Position numbers and translations under genes: made by a program
Assembly (NCBI GenBank): GCA_046329195.1
Contig: JAXLVB010000001.1
Location: 2,852,001-2,916,000 of the forward strand
Length of the DNA: 64,000 nucleotides
Origin: JAXLVB01 sp046329195
Lineage (GTDB): Bacteria; Bacteroidota; Bacteroidia; Cytophagales; Spirosomataceae
Reading direction: 5' to 3'
Shown here: piece after piece, positions 16,498 to 24,414 of the stretch
Layout: every line of letters starts with the position of its first letter
Numbering within the stretch: position 1 is the first letter of the stretch
The notes under the pieces: generated by a model
Databases searched by the model: none
What the model was told of the DNA's origin: nothing
Seen by the model: the letters and a program-made list of their open reading frames with translations, nothing else

Positions 16498-17730
16498 TCA
16501 CCAATACCCCATCACTTTCTCTAACAATTCAGGCGTGCGCTGCTCCCAGTGGATGCCAGGGAGTAAGTTGCAAAGTGTACAAATCATCAAGATAACCACT
16601 GACTTTTTGATGGAGGCAAACACGACCTCTTGGGCAGGCAAGGTAAGTGAGTAGAGGAGTGCAACCAGCACTGGCAGCGTAAAAGGCGACAGGTAGCGAT
16701 AATAAATACTTTCGAGTGGATTGGTTAGCCAGATAAGCGCAAAAACTATAAAATAACCAGTGGCCACACCGAAGGTGAGTTTACAGAAAAAATCAAATCG
16801 CCAGCCAAAACCTGTTGATTTCCAATGTTTTGTAATCCAGTATAGCCAAAATAATTGGACGATTAGCCCAATCATAGCCAACAAGTCGAAAGGAGCGTTG
16901 TCGCCGATGTCGTAGTCTTTGATAAGCAAAAATTCATTGAAAAAGGCCCTTGCAAATTGAAATACGATTTGCTGGGTGCTGAGTGCAATGCCACCGAAAC
17001 GTTGTACATCGCCCGCAAAAAAGCCCGACTGTTGATAGTTGTATGCCAGATAAGTCATTGCAAAAAGTGTGGCAAGCAGAACCGTAGCGAGCAGGCGAAA
17101 AGCAAGTTGATAGTGTTTTTTGAAGAAATGGTAAACGGCTATGGTACCTACCACCACAAAGGTAAAACTGCCAATGTATCGGGTGATAAACAAGCTACAC
17201 ATCAACAGGCAGAGCCAAAGGTAGTTAGCTCTGTGGGCTGGGTGTAGTATCAGCTGATAAAGCACAAAAATAAAGTACAGCAGCAAGACCAAAAAAGTCG
17301 GCTCCGACATGGTGTAGGAGAACTGCTTGATATAAATACCATTGAGCATCACCAGTGCTACAAACCAAGCTTTACCGCCTGCCAACCGACGAAATAGCCC
17401 AAACAAAGCCGCCAAGCCGACGTAATTGACCACTTTGGAAGCCCAGAAAAAACTCAGCTGGGTGAGTTTTTGCACCAGCACAATCAGCAAAGGATAGCCC
17501 ATGGGCCATACACTACAAAAGACTTGTTGACCGTTTGAGCCAAACACAAAACCTCGCCCCGTACTTAGGTTTTCGGCTGTTTCTAAATAGACTCTGGAGT
17601 CCACCATCAAGAATTTCTTGCTACTTACCTGTATAATGACTACCGACGTAAGTACCAAAAACACATAGAGAGCGACCAGCCAACCATCCTGTTTCTGACT
17701 ATTTTTTAGCATAAAATTAGTTACCAACAA
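16498..17730 (-). CDS. GT-C type (ArnT/PMT-like) polytopic membrane glycosyltransferase
   Basis: 410 residues, or 404 from the second Met (MLKNSQ). About ten hydrophobic segments. After the first helix there is an acidic loop MVDSRVYLETAENLSTGRGF, the place where GT39/ArnT proteins carry the catalytic Asp, followed by GYPLLI. This suggests transfer of a sugar from a polyprenyl-phosphate donor on the periplasmic side. No soluble domain follows. Divergent from the PLP enzyme at 17794. Family assignment rests on topology and the first loop, so moderate. Confidence 0.7.
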   Translation of the reverse strand: MLVTNFMLKNSQKQDGWLVALYVFLVLTSVVIIQVSSKKFLMVDSRVYLETAENLSTGRGFVFGSNGQQVFCSVWPMGYPLLIVLVQKLTQLSFFWASKVVNYVGLAALFGLFRRLAGGKAWFVALVMLNGIYIKQFSYTMSEPTFLVLLLYFIFVLYQLILHPAHRANYLWLCLLMCSLFITRYIGSFTFVVVGTIAVYHFFKKHYQLAFRLLATVLLATLFAMTYLAYNYQQSGFFAGDVQRFGGIALSTQQIVFQFARAFFNEFLLIKDYDIGDNAPFDLLAMIGLIVQLFWLYWITKHWKSTGFGWRFDFFCKLTFGVATGYFIVFALIWLTNPLESIYYRYLSPFTLPVLVALLYSLTLPAQEVVFASIKKSVVILMICTLCNLLPGIHWEQRTPELLEKVMGYW

Positions 17731-17793
17731 TCCTCAAAGGTAAACAATGCTGATTTTTCCGTATCATTGGCGAGTCAAATTTGTAGGTATCTT

Positions 17794-18954
17794 ATGAATC
17801 TATCGCACATCATCAATCAGTTAGCCGAAGACCGAGAGCAGTATTTCAATGCCGTGAGCCCCCCGATTGTACAAACCAGTAATTTTGCCTTTCGAGATTT
17901 TGCTTCAATGCGGGCGGCTTTTGAAGACGAAATGTCGGATTACCTCTATACACGAGGCATTAACCCCACCGTAGATATTTTACGTCAAAAATTGGCTGCT
18001 TTAGATGGTGCCGAAGACTGTTTGGTGCTCAATAGTGGGGCTTCGGCCATTTTTTGTGCGGTCGTGCCTCACCTCAAAGCCGGCGATCACCTCATCAGCG
18101 TACATAAACCCTACACCTGGGCGTGGAAACTATTTGATAACATCCTGTCTCGTTTCAACGTCACTACTACCTATGTGGACGGTACTCGAATCGAGCATTT
18201 TGAAGAGGCAATTCAGCCCAATACCAAACTGATTTACTTGGAGTCACCTAATTCGCTGACTTTTGAACTCCAAGATTTACAGGCGGTTGCGGCTTTGGCC
18301 AAGCAGCGAGGCATCATCACGGTGATTGACAACAGCTACTGTACGCCCATTTACCAACGCCCGCACGATTTTGGAATAGACCTCAGCTTACAGTCAGCTA
18401 CCAAGTACATCAGCGGCCATTCAGACACGGTGGCAGGCGTGCTGACAGGTTCAAAAGCCCTCATCAAGTATATTTTTGACCATGAGGCGCACAACACAGG
18501 GGCGTTCATTTCACCCTTCAATGCGTGGTTGTTGCTGAGAGGCTTACGCACGTTGCCAATGCGCTTAAAGTATATTTCAGAAACTACTCATCAAGTTGTT
18601 AGTTTCTTGAAATCACACCCTCGTATCGAGCGGGTGTATTTTCCGTTAGACCCTGACTTTCCACAATACGAATTGGCGCAACGCCAAATGACAGGTGCTT
18701 GTGGCTTGGTGACGATTCAGTTGAAATCTACTGACTATCAGAAGGTTGAGGATTTTGCTATGTCGCTTCGGTATTTTTTGATGGCCGTAAGTTGGGGTGG
18801 ACACGAATCGTTGATTATGCCCAAAGCCGTGGGGCTTAAACCCGAGCAATTTGATTCTACCAATCCAGAACATCACCTGATTCGTCTGTATTTGGGCTTG
18901 GAAGAGGCTGAGTTGTTAATCGCCGATTTGGCGCAGGCCCTTGAGCATATCTGA
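17794..18954 (+). CDS. Trans-sulphuration-type PLP enzyme (Cys/Met metabolism)
   Basis: 386 residues. Cys/Met metabolism PLP fold: TSNFAFRDF near the N-terminus, YTRGINPT (phosphate-binding Tyr/Arg), LNSGASAIF, YLESPNSLTFELQD, VIDNSYCTP, and LQSATKYISGHSDTVAG with the Schiff-base Lys at about 207. The C-terminus has SWGGHESLIMPK and RLYLGLE, as in cystathionine gamma-synthase, cystathionine beta-lyase and methionine gamma-lyase. Which reaction is catalysed cannot be settled by eye. ATG at 17794 (MNLSHIINQL) gives the standard N-terminus. Confidence 0.9.
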   Translation: MNLSHIINQLAEDREQYFNAVSPPIVQTSNFAFRDFASMRAAFEDEMSDYLYTRGINPTVDILRQKLAALDGAEDCLVLNSGASAIFCAVVPHLKAGDHLISVHKPYTWAWKLFDNILSRFNVTTTYVDGTRIEHFEEAIQPNTKLIYLESPNSLTFELQDLQAVAALAKQRGIITVIDNSYCTPIYQRPHDFGIDLSLQSATKYISGHSDTVAGVLTGSKALIKYIFDHEAHNTGAFISPFNAWLLLRGLRTLPMRLKYISETTHQVVSFLKSHPRIERVYFPLDPDFPQYELAQRQMTGACGLVTIQLKSTDYQKVEDFAMSLRYFLMAVSWGGHESLIMPKAVGLKPEQFDSTNPEHHLIRLYLGLEEAELLIADLAQALEHI

Positions 18955-18958
18955 GTCG

Positions 18959-19849
18959 TTAACGAGTCATTGCATAGTCATAAATAGCCTCCGATACGTC
19001 GGCGATAGCTTTTTTGCCTTCGGCTTCATTTTTGAGTTGTTTTGACAAAATCACCAGCACGTATTTTTTGCCATTGGGCAGATACACAATCCCCGAGTCG
19101 TGGTGAACGCCCGTAATCCAGCCTGTTTTATGGGCTACTTTCACCTCTTTGGGTAGCTGTTGAGGAATTAAATCGTTGAATTTTTGGTCAAATAGTACCT
19201 TAATCATGGCATCAGAAGCCTTTTTGCTTACCACTTTGCGTTGCGACAGTTTGTCGAAAATGAGCATCAAGTCATAGGCCGTTACCGAGTTGTTCAACCC
19301 TTGCCGAAAGGCTTTGGTGTCTTCTACTCCCCGTAGTACTTGGATGTCTTGTGCCCCCAACTTCCGCATAAACGCATTGGCGTTTTTGGCATCTACCAAA
19401 TCAATCAATACGTTGGTAGCTAAGTTGCTGCTCACAGTAATCATTTGATAAACAAGGTCATAGATAGTCATTTTATGGCCAATCATCTTGTAAATATCAT
19501 CGGCGCTATCGTCCGAGGTGCTCAAACTATAAGGGCTACCATCTACAATACTTTTGAATTGGTTCTTGACAACCAGCGAGTCGGTTACCTTAAATTTTCC
19601 TTGACTTGTCTGCCGATACACCTCCATCATCACGGGCGTTTTCATCGTGCTGGCAGCGTGAAATGATTCTTTTTCGTTGAGCAATAGCATTTCGCCCGAC
19701 TGCAAATCCTTGTAGGCTACTGCAAAACGCCCTTCTACTTTCGCAAAACGTTCTTGGACTTGTTTGTTGAGTTCGCTAAGGCTCATTTGGGCAAAAAGAG
19801 GCTGCATACAAAGACAGAAAAAGAGGTTGATGAGGATGTGTTTTAGCAT
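18959..19849 (-). CDS. Class A beta-lactamase-like serine hydrolase
   Basis: 296 residues with signal peptide MLKHILINLFFCLCMQPLFA. The active-site motifs of the fold are present: STMK (Ser-x-x-Lys, about 67-70), SSN (about 146), a Glu in RGVEDTKAF that is the likely omega-loop counterpart, and HKTG near the end. A Ser-X-Asn plus KTG arrangement is compatible with beta-lactam hydrolysis, but many chromosomal Bacteroidetes homologues have no shown resistance role. Converges tail-to-tail with the PLP enzyme 4 bp away. Confidence 0.88.
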   Translation of the reverse strand: MLKHILINLFFCLCMQPLFAQMSLSELNKQVQERFAKVEGRFAVAYKDLQSGEMLLLNEKESFHAASTMKTPVMMEVYRQTSQGKFKVTDSLVVKNQFKSIVDGSPYSLSTSDDSADDIYKMIGHKMTIYDLVYQMITVSSNLATNVLIDLVDAKNANAFMRKLGAQDIQVLRGVEDTKAFRQGLNNSVTAYDLMLIFDKLSQRKVVSKKASDAMIKVLFDQKFNDLIPQQLPKEVKVAHKTGWITGVHHDSGIVYLPNGKKYVLVILSKQLKNEAEGKKAIADVSEAIYDYAMTR

Positions 19850-19934
19850 TGTAATGTGCTGATTTTATGGAAAATAAAATTTTTATTTCTGCTAGGAAAT
19901 ATCAAAACTAATTTTTACGTTTGAACTAAAAATA

Positions 19935-19942
19935 TAGTTTTG
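19935..19942 (+). promoter_or_regulatory. -7 box TAGTTTTG
   Basis: Exact TAnnTTTG match 22 nt before the ATG at 19965. No well-spaced TTG is evident upstream. Confidence 0.4.
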
Positions 19943-19964
19943 CGTATCCTTAAAATCAACCCTT

Positions 19965-20918
19965 ATGAAAAAACTCACTGTTTTAGGACTATTAGTTGGG
20001 GCTGTTGGATTGACTTCTTTCAGCAAAATTGATAAAAATTTGACAACAATCAACCCCTTAACTAAGGAAGTATTCCGAAAGATAAAATACGAAGATGAGG
20101 TAAGATTTTTACAAGAAAACACCTTGATGAACTGTGAAAATCCTACTTACAGGGGATTTACGATTGCCGAAACAGAGCAACAGAAGCGAGAACGAGGACA
20201 ACGAGACTGGCTGTGTTCGTATGGATGGGTGTATCGAGAATGGGCCAAAACTGACCTCTCCGATGAGCAAGCTTTGGCTGTAGCTGAATACAAGTATCAA
20301 GAGTTCACAAAACAATTTGCTAATCATCCTGATTTACCTTTATTTAAAAAATATGCAATTACGGCCATTTTACGAGATTTTGGGCTACTCCAAGAGCATG
20401 GTAAAGAGGCTCATAAAAAAATAGCCTACTATTTGGCAGAGCTTTATTCAGCAAATTCTCGTAACACAGGTCTCTATTACTGTTGCCTAAAAGCATTAGG
20501 CTCAGACTTGTCAGAAGAAGACCAGAACAAATATAAAGCACTGGCAATCAGTTATTCAAATGAAAATTTGAACCGCTATCAAACACAAGTCGAGCATTTA
20601 CCAACTGATTTTCCTGATTTTACGCAGCGGACAATTTATGTAAGAGAAATGCAAGGACTAGGAGTGATTTTTTTTAAAGCGGATGGCAGTACAAAACGAG
20701 ATTCGACTAAACGGTTTACTTATTATGGGGACGAAGTAAAAGACCTTTCCCAAGTGCCTGATGATAAAAAATCGTTATTTAAAGAAATTACACTGAACGA
20801 AGACGAAATAAGGTTTAGAAATGAGTTTCAGCAATCGAAACGAAAGGCTCGCTTAGAAAAAATTCAACAAGAAGTTATAGCCGAAAAAGAATGGCAAGCA
20901 TTGCTGTCAAGATTATAA
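19965..20918 (+). CDS. Exported protein of unknown function
   Basis: 317 residues. Signal peptide MKKLTVLGLLVGAVGLTSFS. The mature part is helical and highly charged, with aromatic-rich stretches (DWLCSYGWVYREW about 80, YYCCLKALGSD about 170) and a very basic/acidic C-terminal helix (QSKRKARLEKIQQEVIAEKEW). I do not recognise the family. It stands alone, with its own promoter box and a strong terminator directly after the stop, so it is probably monocistronic. Confidence 0.75.
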   Translation: MKKLTVLGLLVGAVGLTSFSKIDKNLTTINPLTKEVFRKIKYEDEVRFLQENTLMNCENPTYRGFTIAETEQQKRERGQRDWLCSYGWVYREWAKTDLSDEQALAVAEYKYQEFTKQFANHPDLPLFKKYAITAILRDFGLLQEHGKEAHKKIAYYLAELYSANSRNTGLYYCCLKALGSDLSEEDQNKYKALAISYSNENLNRYQTQVEHLPTDFPDFTQRTIYVREMQGLGVIFFKADGSTKRDSTKRFTYYGDEVKDLSQVPDDKKSLFKEITLNEDEIRFRNEFQQSKRKARLEKIQQEVIAEKEWQALLSRL

Positions 20919-20921
20919 AAC

Positions 20922-20952
20922 AAGACCCCGAAGTTACGCACCTCGGGGTCTT
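20922..20952 (+). terminator. Intrinsic terminator after exported protein gene
   Basis: Stem AAGACCCCGA (20922-20931) with 20943-20952, followed by TTTTGTT. The stem starts 4 bp after the stop codon; it also reads as a terminator for the opposing RidA-like gene. Confidence 0.85.
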
Positions 20953-20955
20953 TTG

Positions 20956-21375
20956 TTAAGCAACAATCGCCGTTACTTCAATTTCGACCAGATAGTCTTT
21001 GCTAATGAGGGCGCTGACTTCAATCATACTCGTAACGGGGCGGATGTCTTTAAAAAACTCTCCGTGCGCTCGTCCAACCTCTTCCCATTGGCTGATGTCG
21101 GTTACAAACATACGGGTACGCACTACGTCGCTAAGGCTGGCACCTGTCTCTTGCAAGACTCCTTGGATTTTATTCAAAATACAGACCGTTTGAGCGTAGG
21201 GGTCGTTGAGGCCCACTACCTGACCGTCTTCTACAGCAACAGTTCCGGCAATTTCGATGACGTTGCCAACCCGTACTGCACGGCTATAGCCCACAATAGG
21301 CTCCCACGGCGAGCCTGATGAATAATTAGTTCGATTCACGAAAAAGATGTTTTGAGTAGATGATACTAAATACAC
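20956..21375 (-). CDS. RidA family enamine/imine deaminase
   Basis: 139 residues from the ATG at 21375, or 127 from a GTG at 21339 ([14 protein letters not shown]), which gives the usual RidA length and N-terminus; I think the GTG start is the likelier. Motifs: [49 protein letters not shown] with the conserved Arg that binds the carboxylate, and a late Glu/Ile strand. Family members hydrolyse reactive enamines from PLP enzymes. The promoter region of this gene lies inside a terminal-inverted-repeat element (21376-21524). Confidence 0.9.
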   Translation of the reverse strand: MYLVSSTQNIFFVNRTNYSSGSPWEPIVGYSRAVRVGNVIEIAGTVAVEDGQVVGLNDPYAQTVCILNKIQGVLQETGASLSDVVRTRMFVTDISQWEEVGRAHGEFFKDIRPVTSMIEVSALISKDYLVEIEVTAIVA

Positions 21376-21524
21376 TGTAAACTAAACAACTTTGATTTTT
21401 ACTCGCAGACGGTCGCAGATTCAAAAACGCTAATTTTCGCAGACAAAAACAAAATCAGCGAGTTTCTGCGGTATGAAATTAGCGGTTATCTGCATGGTGA
21501 ATTTTTAAAGAAACTTAGTTTACA
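21376..21524. repeat. MITE-like element with 10-bp terminal inverted repeats
   Basis: TGTAAACTAA at 21376-21385 is perfectly inverted at 21515-21524 (TTAGTTTACA). Inside lies a second, imperfect inverted repeat (21415-21444 with 21465-21493; cores CGCTAATTT and CGCAGA), a pattern I recognise from dispersed intergenic repeats of Bacteroidetes. No target-site duplication is obvious. It separates two same-strand genes and would supply the promoter of the RidA gene. Confidence 0.65.
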
Positions 21525-21545
21525 ATGAACTAAACGATAGGCTAA

Positions 21546-21836
21546 TCAATGAAAATTCATGTTGCCCATCGTGACCAAGCAGGTTGAAAAACCCACGAGC
21601 AAGGTCAGAAAGATGGAAATCAAAAAGCCAATGCCTTGATAGGTTTTGCTACGAGCAAAGTTGACAATCCCTAAAATAAAGCAAATAAAGGCATGAAATC
21701 CGCTTACAAAAAAGAACATAAACGGCAGTTCGTCTTTGCGCATCGAAATGGCCATGAGCAGGTAATATACCAGCATAATGCCCAAATTGATACCCATGAC
21801 TCGCAGGGCATCTTTCATGTTCGGTTGATTTTCCAT
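21546..21836 (-). CDS. Small integral membrane protein, unknown function
   Basis: 96 residues with three hydrophobic helices (about 13-31, 38-60, 67-88). No motif recognised. It lies 19 bp downstream of the radical SAM gene on the same strand and is likely co-transcribed with it. Confidence 0.75.
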   Translation of the reverse strand: MENQPNMKDALRVMGINLGIMLVYYLLMAISMRKDELPFMFFFVSGFHAFICFILGIVNFARSKTYQGIGFLISIFLTLLVGFSTCLVTMGNMNFH

Positions 21837-21855
21837 AATGGGGTAGGAGCAAAGG

Positions 21856-23265
21856 TTAGACAGTGGCTTTGTTTTCTCGTAAAGTTTCCAGATACAGCGC
21901 TTTATCGTCTCGATAAAACAGGTTCATCGTCTCGAAAGGTACGATTTTCCCATCTTTACTCACGATATGCACACAAGATTTTTTGATGGCCCGTACATCA
22001 AAGTCATAGGCATCAATAAAGCGCATGATGATGATTCGGAACAAGTTCTGATAGCCTAAGTTTTCGGGAACTTGGATTTTGGGCAAACAACACATGATTT
22101 CTTGTAACTCATTAGTAGCGCACTCTACCGAATTTCCTGTGCTAAACAGCTGAACCATGTGTGCATGAAGCTTCTCATCTTGCTCATAGACAATGGTGTT
22201 TCTTGAATTGTCGAGCAGGTCGTCGGGTTGGATAAACCGAGTAAGTGGAAACACCTGCCCGTCGAGCTTGAGGGCGTAGGCCATTGCCAACGCATCGGGG
22301 TTACAAGGCACCGGAATGATGTCGTTGGGCTGAAAAATGTTCGTTTGTTTTAGAATTTCCGAGCGTACATCGGTAAGAGTGAGACGGTCCGTAGCAGGAT
22401 TAAACTGCGCCAAACGACCTGCGACTTGAGTTGGTTGAAACGTCACGCCTCGTACACAAGGCTGCTGGAGGGCAAAGTGGATGATTTCGCCGATTTCGTC
22501 CTCGTTGACTCCTTTTTGGAGGGTGACAACCAGTGTAGTCGAAAGATGGTACTTGTTCAGATGCTCCAGTGCCTTGAAGCGAATGTCTCGTAAGTCAGCG
22601 CCCCTAAGCTGCTCTAAGGCTTCTTTTTTGAACGAATCAAATTGTAAATATACCTCAAAGTCAGGCATATAACCTGCCAATCGCTTGGTAAACTCCTCGT
22701 CCTTAGCGATGCGGATGCCGTTGGTGTTGAGCATCAGGTGCCGAATCGGCTTGGTTTTGGCAAGGTCTAAAATTTCGAAAAAATCAGGATGGACGGTGGG
22801 TTCCCCACCTGAAATCTGCACCACGTCGGGCACGCCTTCATTGGCCACGATGAGGTCAAGCATGTGGTGAACCTCAGCTACTGTACGATGCCGCCCATAA
22901 TGTGGCGACGACATGGCATAGCAAGTAGGGCAGGTGAGGTTGCAACGGTCGGTGATTTCGAGCACGGTCAGGCAGCTATGCTGCTCATGGTCGGTACAAA
23001 GGCCGCAGTCATACGGACAGCCGTAATGCGTTTTGGTGTTGAAATGCTGGGGCATTTCGCTGCGTTTGGCGTAGTTCCGAATGCTACGATAGTATTCTAC
23101 ATCACTGGCTATCAGTACTTTCTCGAATCCGTGCTCAGGACAGCGTTTGTGCATAAAGACTTTATCGTCTTCAAACACAATTTTGGCATCTACTCGGCGC
23201 AGGCAGGTAGAGCACAAACTCAATGTAAAGTCATAGTAGATATAGGGTCGTTCTTTGTGAGCCAT
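21856..23265 (-). CDS. Radical SAM protein with extra N-terminal Cys clusters
   Basis: 469 residues. The radical SAM CxxxCxxC is in EITDRCNLTCPTCYAMSS (about 105-120). Before it are two further Cys pairs: CSTCLRRVD with KRCPEHG (about 18-40) and GCPYDCGLCTDHEQHSC (about 80-95), which could bind zinc or an auxiliary iron-sulphur cluster. The glycine motif QISGGEPTVHPDF follows. The architecture is like the archaeal MJ0619-type radical SAM enzymes, some of which methylate pterins, but I cannot prove orthology. A small membrane protein follows directly. Confidence 0.85.
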   Translation of the reverse strand: MAHKERPYIYYDFTLSLCSTCLRRVDAKIVFEDDKVFMHKRCPEHGFEKVLIASDVEYYRSIRNYAKRSEMPQHFNTKTHYGCPYDCGLCTDHEQHSCLTVLEITDRCNLTCPTCYAMSSPHYGRHRTVAEVHHMLDLIVANEGVPDVVQISGGEPTVHPDFFEILDLAKTKPIRHLMLNTNGIRIAKDEEFTKRLAGYMPDFEVYLQFDSFKKEALEQLRGADLRDIRFKALEHLNKYHLSTTLVVTLQKGVNEDEIGEIIHFALQQPCVRGVTFQPTQVAGRLAQFNPATDRLTLTDVRSEILKQTNIFQPNDIIPVPCNPDALAMAYALKLDGQVFPLTRFIQPDDLLDNSRNTIVYEQDEKLHAHMVQLFSTGNSVECATNELQEIMCCLPKIQVPENLGYQNLFRIIIMRFIDAYDFDVRAIKKSCVHIVSKDGKIVPFETMNLFYRDDKALYLETLRENKATV

Positions 23266-23360
23266 GACACAGCAAGGATGTAGGTTGACAAAGCTGGCTC
23301 ATTTTTGTCAGAAAGACAACACCTTTGACCCAAGATTGAGTAATCGGTTAAGTCAACAAA

Positions 23361-23390
23361 AAAGGGTGGTCAGCTGACCACCCTTTTTTA
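23361..23390 (-). terminator. Intrinsic terminator after cytochrome gene
   Basis: Nearly perfect palindrome AAAGGGTGGTCAGCTGACCA plus the continuation to 23386, flanked by A- and T-tracts. It is 25 bp after the stop of the minus-strand cytochrome gene and before the radical SAM gene, so it ends the cytochrome transcript. Confidence 0.85.
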
Positions 23391-23410
23391 CATTAGTTTT
23401 TCATAAAGCA

Positions 23411-23788
23411 TTACTTGGCCGCATAACCTGCATCGTACCAAGTTTTGAACGTTGCAAGGTCTGCCGAAGAGAGTTTGGTGCCTTCGGGCATTGATTTAAG
23501 TACATATACTTCTGAGTAAATCTTGGCGATGTTGCCTTTAATACTGCTGGTGTAATTGGTAGGATCGTAGAGCCAATCTCTGTAATTACTCTTGCCCGAA
23601 GCATGACAACTGGCACAATAGGTATCAAACCAAGGCTTCATCGTAGCATGTTCAAATGCTACGGCTGTTTCGGTAGAAGCAGGTGTAGGGTCACTACTAT
23701 TGCTGCAACTTGATACAGTCAGCCCCATTACTACAGCCACGAGAATTCCTATCCACGACGCTGACTTTGACAAAATGCGAATTTTCAT
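23411..23788 (-). CDS. Mono-haem cytochrome c lipoprotein
   Basis: 125 residues from Met at 23788. A lipoprotein signal (VVMGLTVSSCSN) places it on a membrane facing the periplasm or outside. One haem site CASCH sits at about residue 67, and a Met in LKSMPEGTKLS is the probable distal axial ligand; the C-terminal LATFKTWYDAGY helix is typical of planctomycete/Bacteroidetes class I-like cytochromes. An upstream in-frame start (23899) would bury the signal peptide and is rejected. Confidence 0.88.
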   Translation of the reverse strand: MKIRILSKSASWIGILVAVVMGLTVSSCSNSSDPTPASTETAVAFEHATMKPWFDTYCASCHASGKSNYRDWLYDPTNYTSSIKGNIAKIYSEVYVLKSMPEGTKLSSADLATFKTWYDAGYAAK

Positions 23789-24164
23789 AAAGAAGTTTGG
23801 TTGGTTATTGAAAATAATAGGTACAAAAGGGTACAAAAATTTTCCCCTTCGAACTTTGTAGGGGTTTACAAAGCTCGAATCAACACTACGCCGAATCAAC
23901 TTGATTATTTAAAAACTGCGCAGAAAGTAAAGATTAATTCATGCAGGCTTTTGATAAATAGATGACCAAACTTAAAAGTTGGTTGGGTGGAAGCGAAAAA
24001 AAATCCAATATACCACAACATGAACATACCCAACACACCATCCACACCAACCAACTTTTAATAGACACTTCAGTATCAAGACGAAAAATGAGGAGTTTTG
24101 GTGTGCTAGTAATCATACTATGAGGTAAACGACCAAATTCTAGCGGTAAACGTAGGTATCTACA

Positions 24165-24200
24165 CGAAAAAAGGCCCATCGTATGATAGACCTTTTTTCG
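24165..24200. terminator. Bidirectional terminator-like hairpin
   Basis: CGAAAAAAGG (24165-24174) pairs with CCTTTTTTCG (24191-24200). A- and T-rich arms make it plausible on both strands; on the minus strand it would follow the tolC-like gene and the repeat tract. Confidence 0.55.
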
Positions 24201-24222
24201 TTTTCAGACATGCGTGTGCAGT

Positions 24223-24407
24223 TATTTCATTTTCAAATTGAAATTACCTTCTCAACTTTTCAACTATTCGCTATTCGAGTATTTCATTTTCAAATTGAAA
24301 TTACATTCTCAACTTTTCAAATTGAGGTTACCTTCTCAACTTTTCAACTATTCGCTATTCGAGTATTTCATTTTCAAATTGAAATTACATTCTCAAATTT
24401 TCAAATT
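24223..24407. repeat. Nested tandem repeat (57-bp and 84-bp units)
   Basis: Three adjoining units start at 24223 (57 bp), 24280 (84 bp) and 24364 (partial, about 44 bp), each beginning TATTTCATTTTCAAATTGAA. Unit 2 equals unit 1 plus an extra 27-bp sub-repeat containing TTCTCAACTTTTCA. The first two units end CTATTCGCTATTCGAG. All lengths are multiples of three, which leaves two plus-strand frames open, but no start, homology or codon bias supports a gene. It adjoins the 3' end of the TolC-like gene. Confidence 0.85.
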
Positions 24408-24414
24408 CGTATCC

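Larger units (their letters stand above)
23789..24414. other. Long non-coding gap with terminator and minisatellite
   Basis: 626 bp without a supported gene. It holds the cytochrome promoter side (23789-23930), an AT-rich unassigned stretch, the terminator at 24165-24200 and the repeats at 24223-24407. Confidence 0.6.

Noticed and set aside
24223..24407. CRISPR-like array
   Set aside because: The units adjoin directly, with variable insert of a sub-repeat and no unique spacers. No cas genes are nearby.
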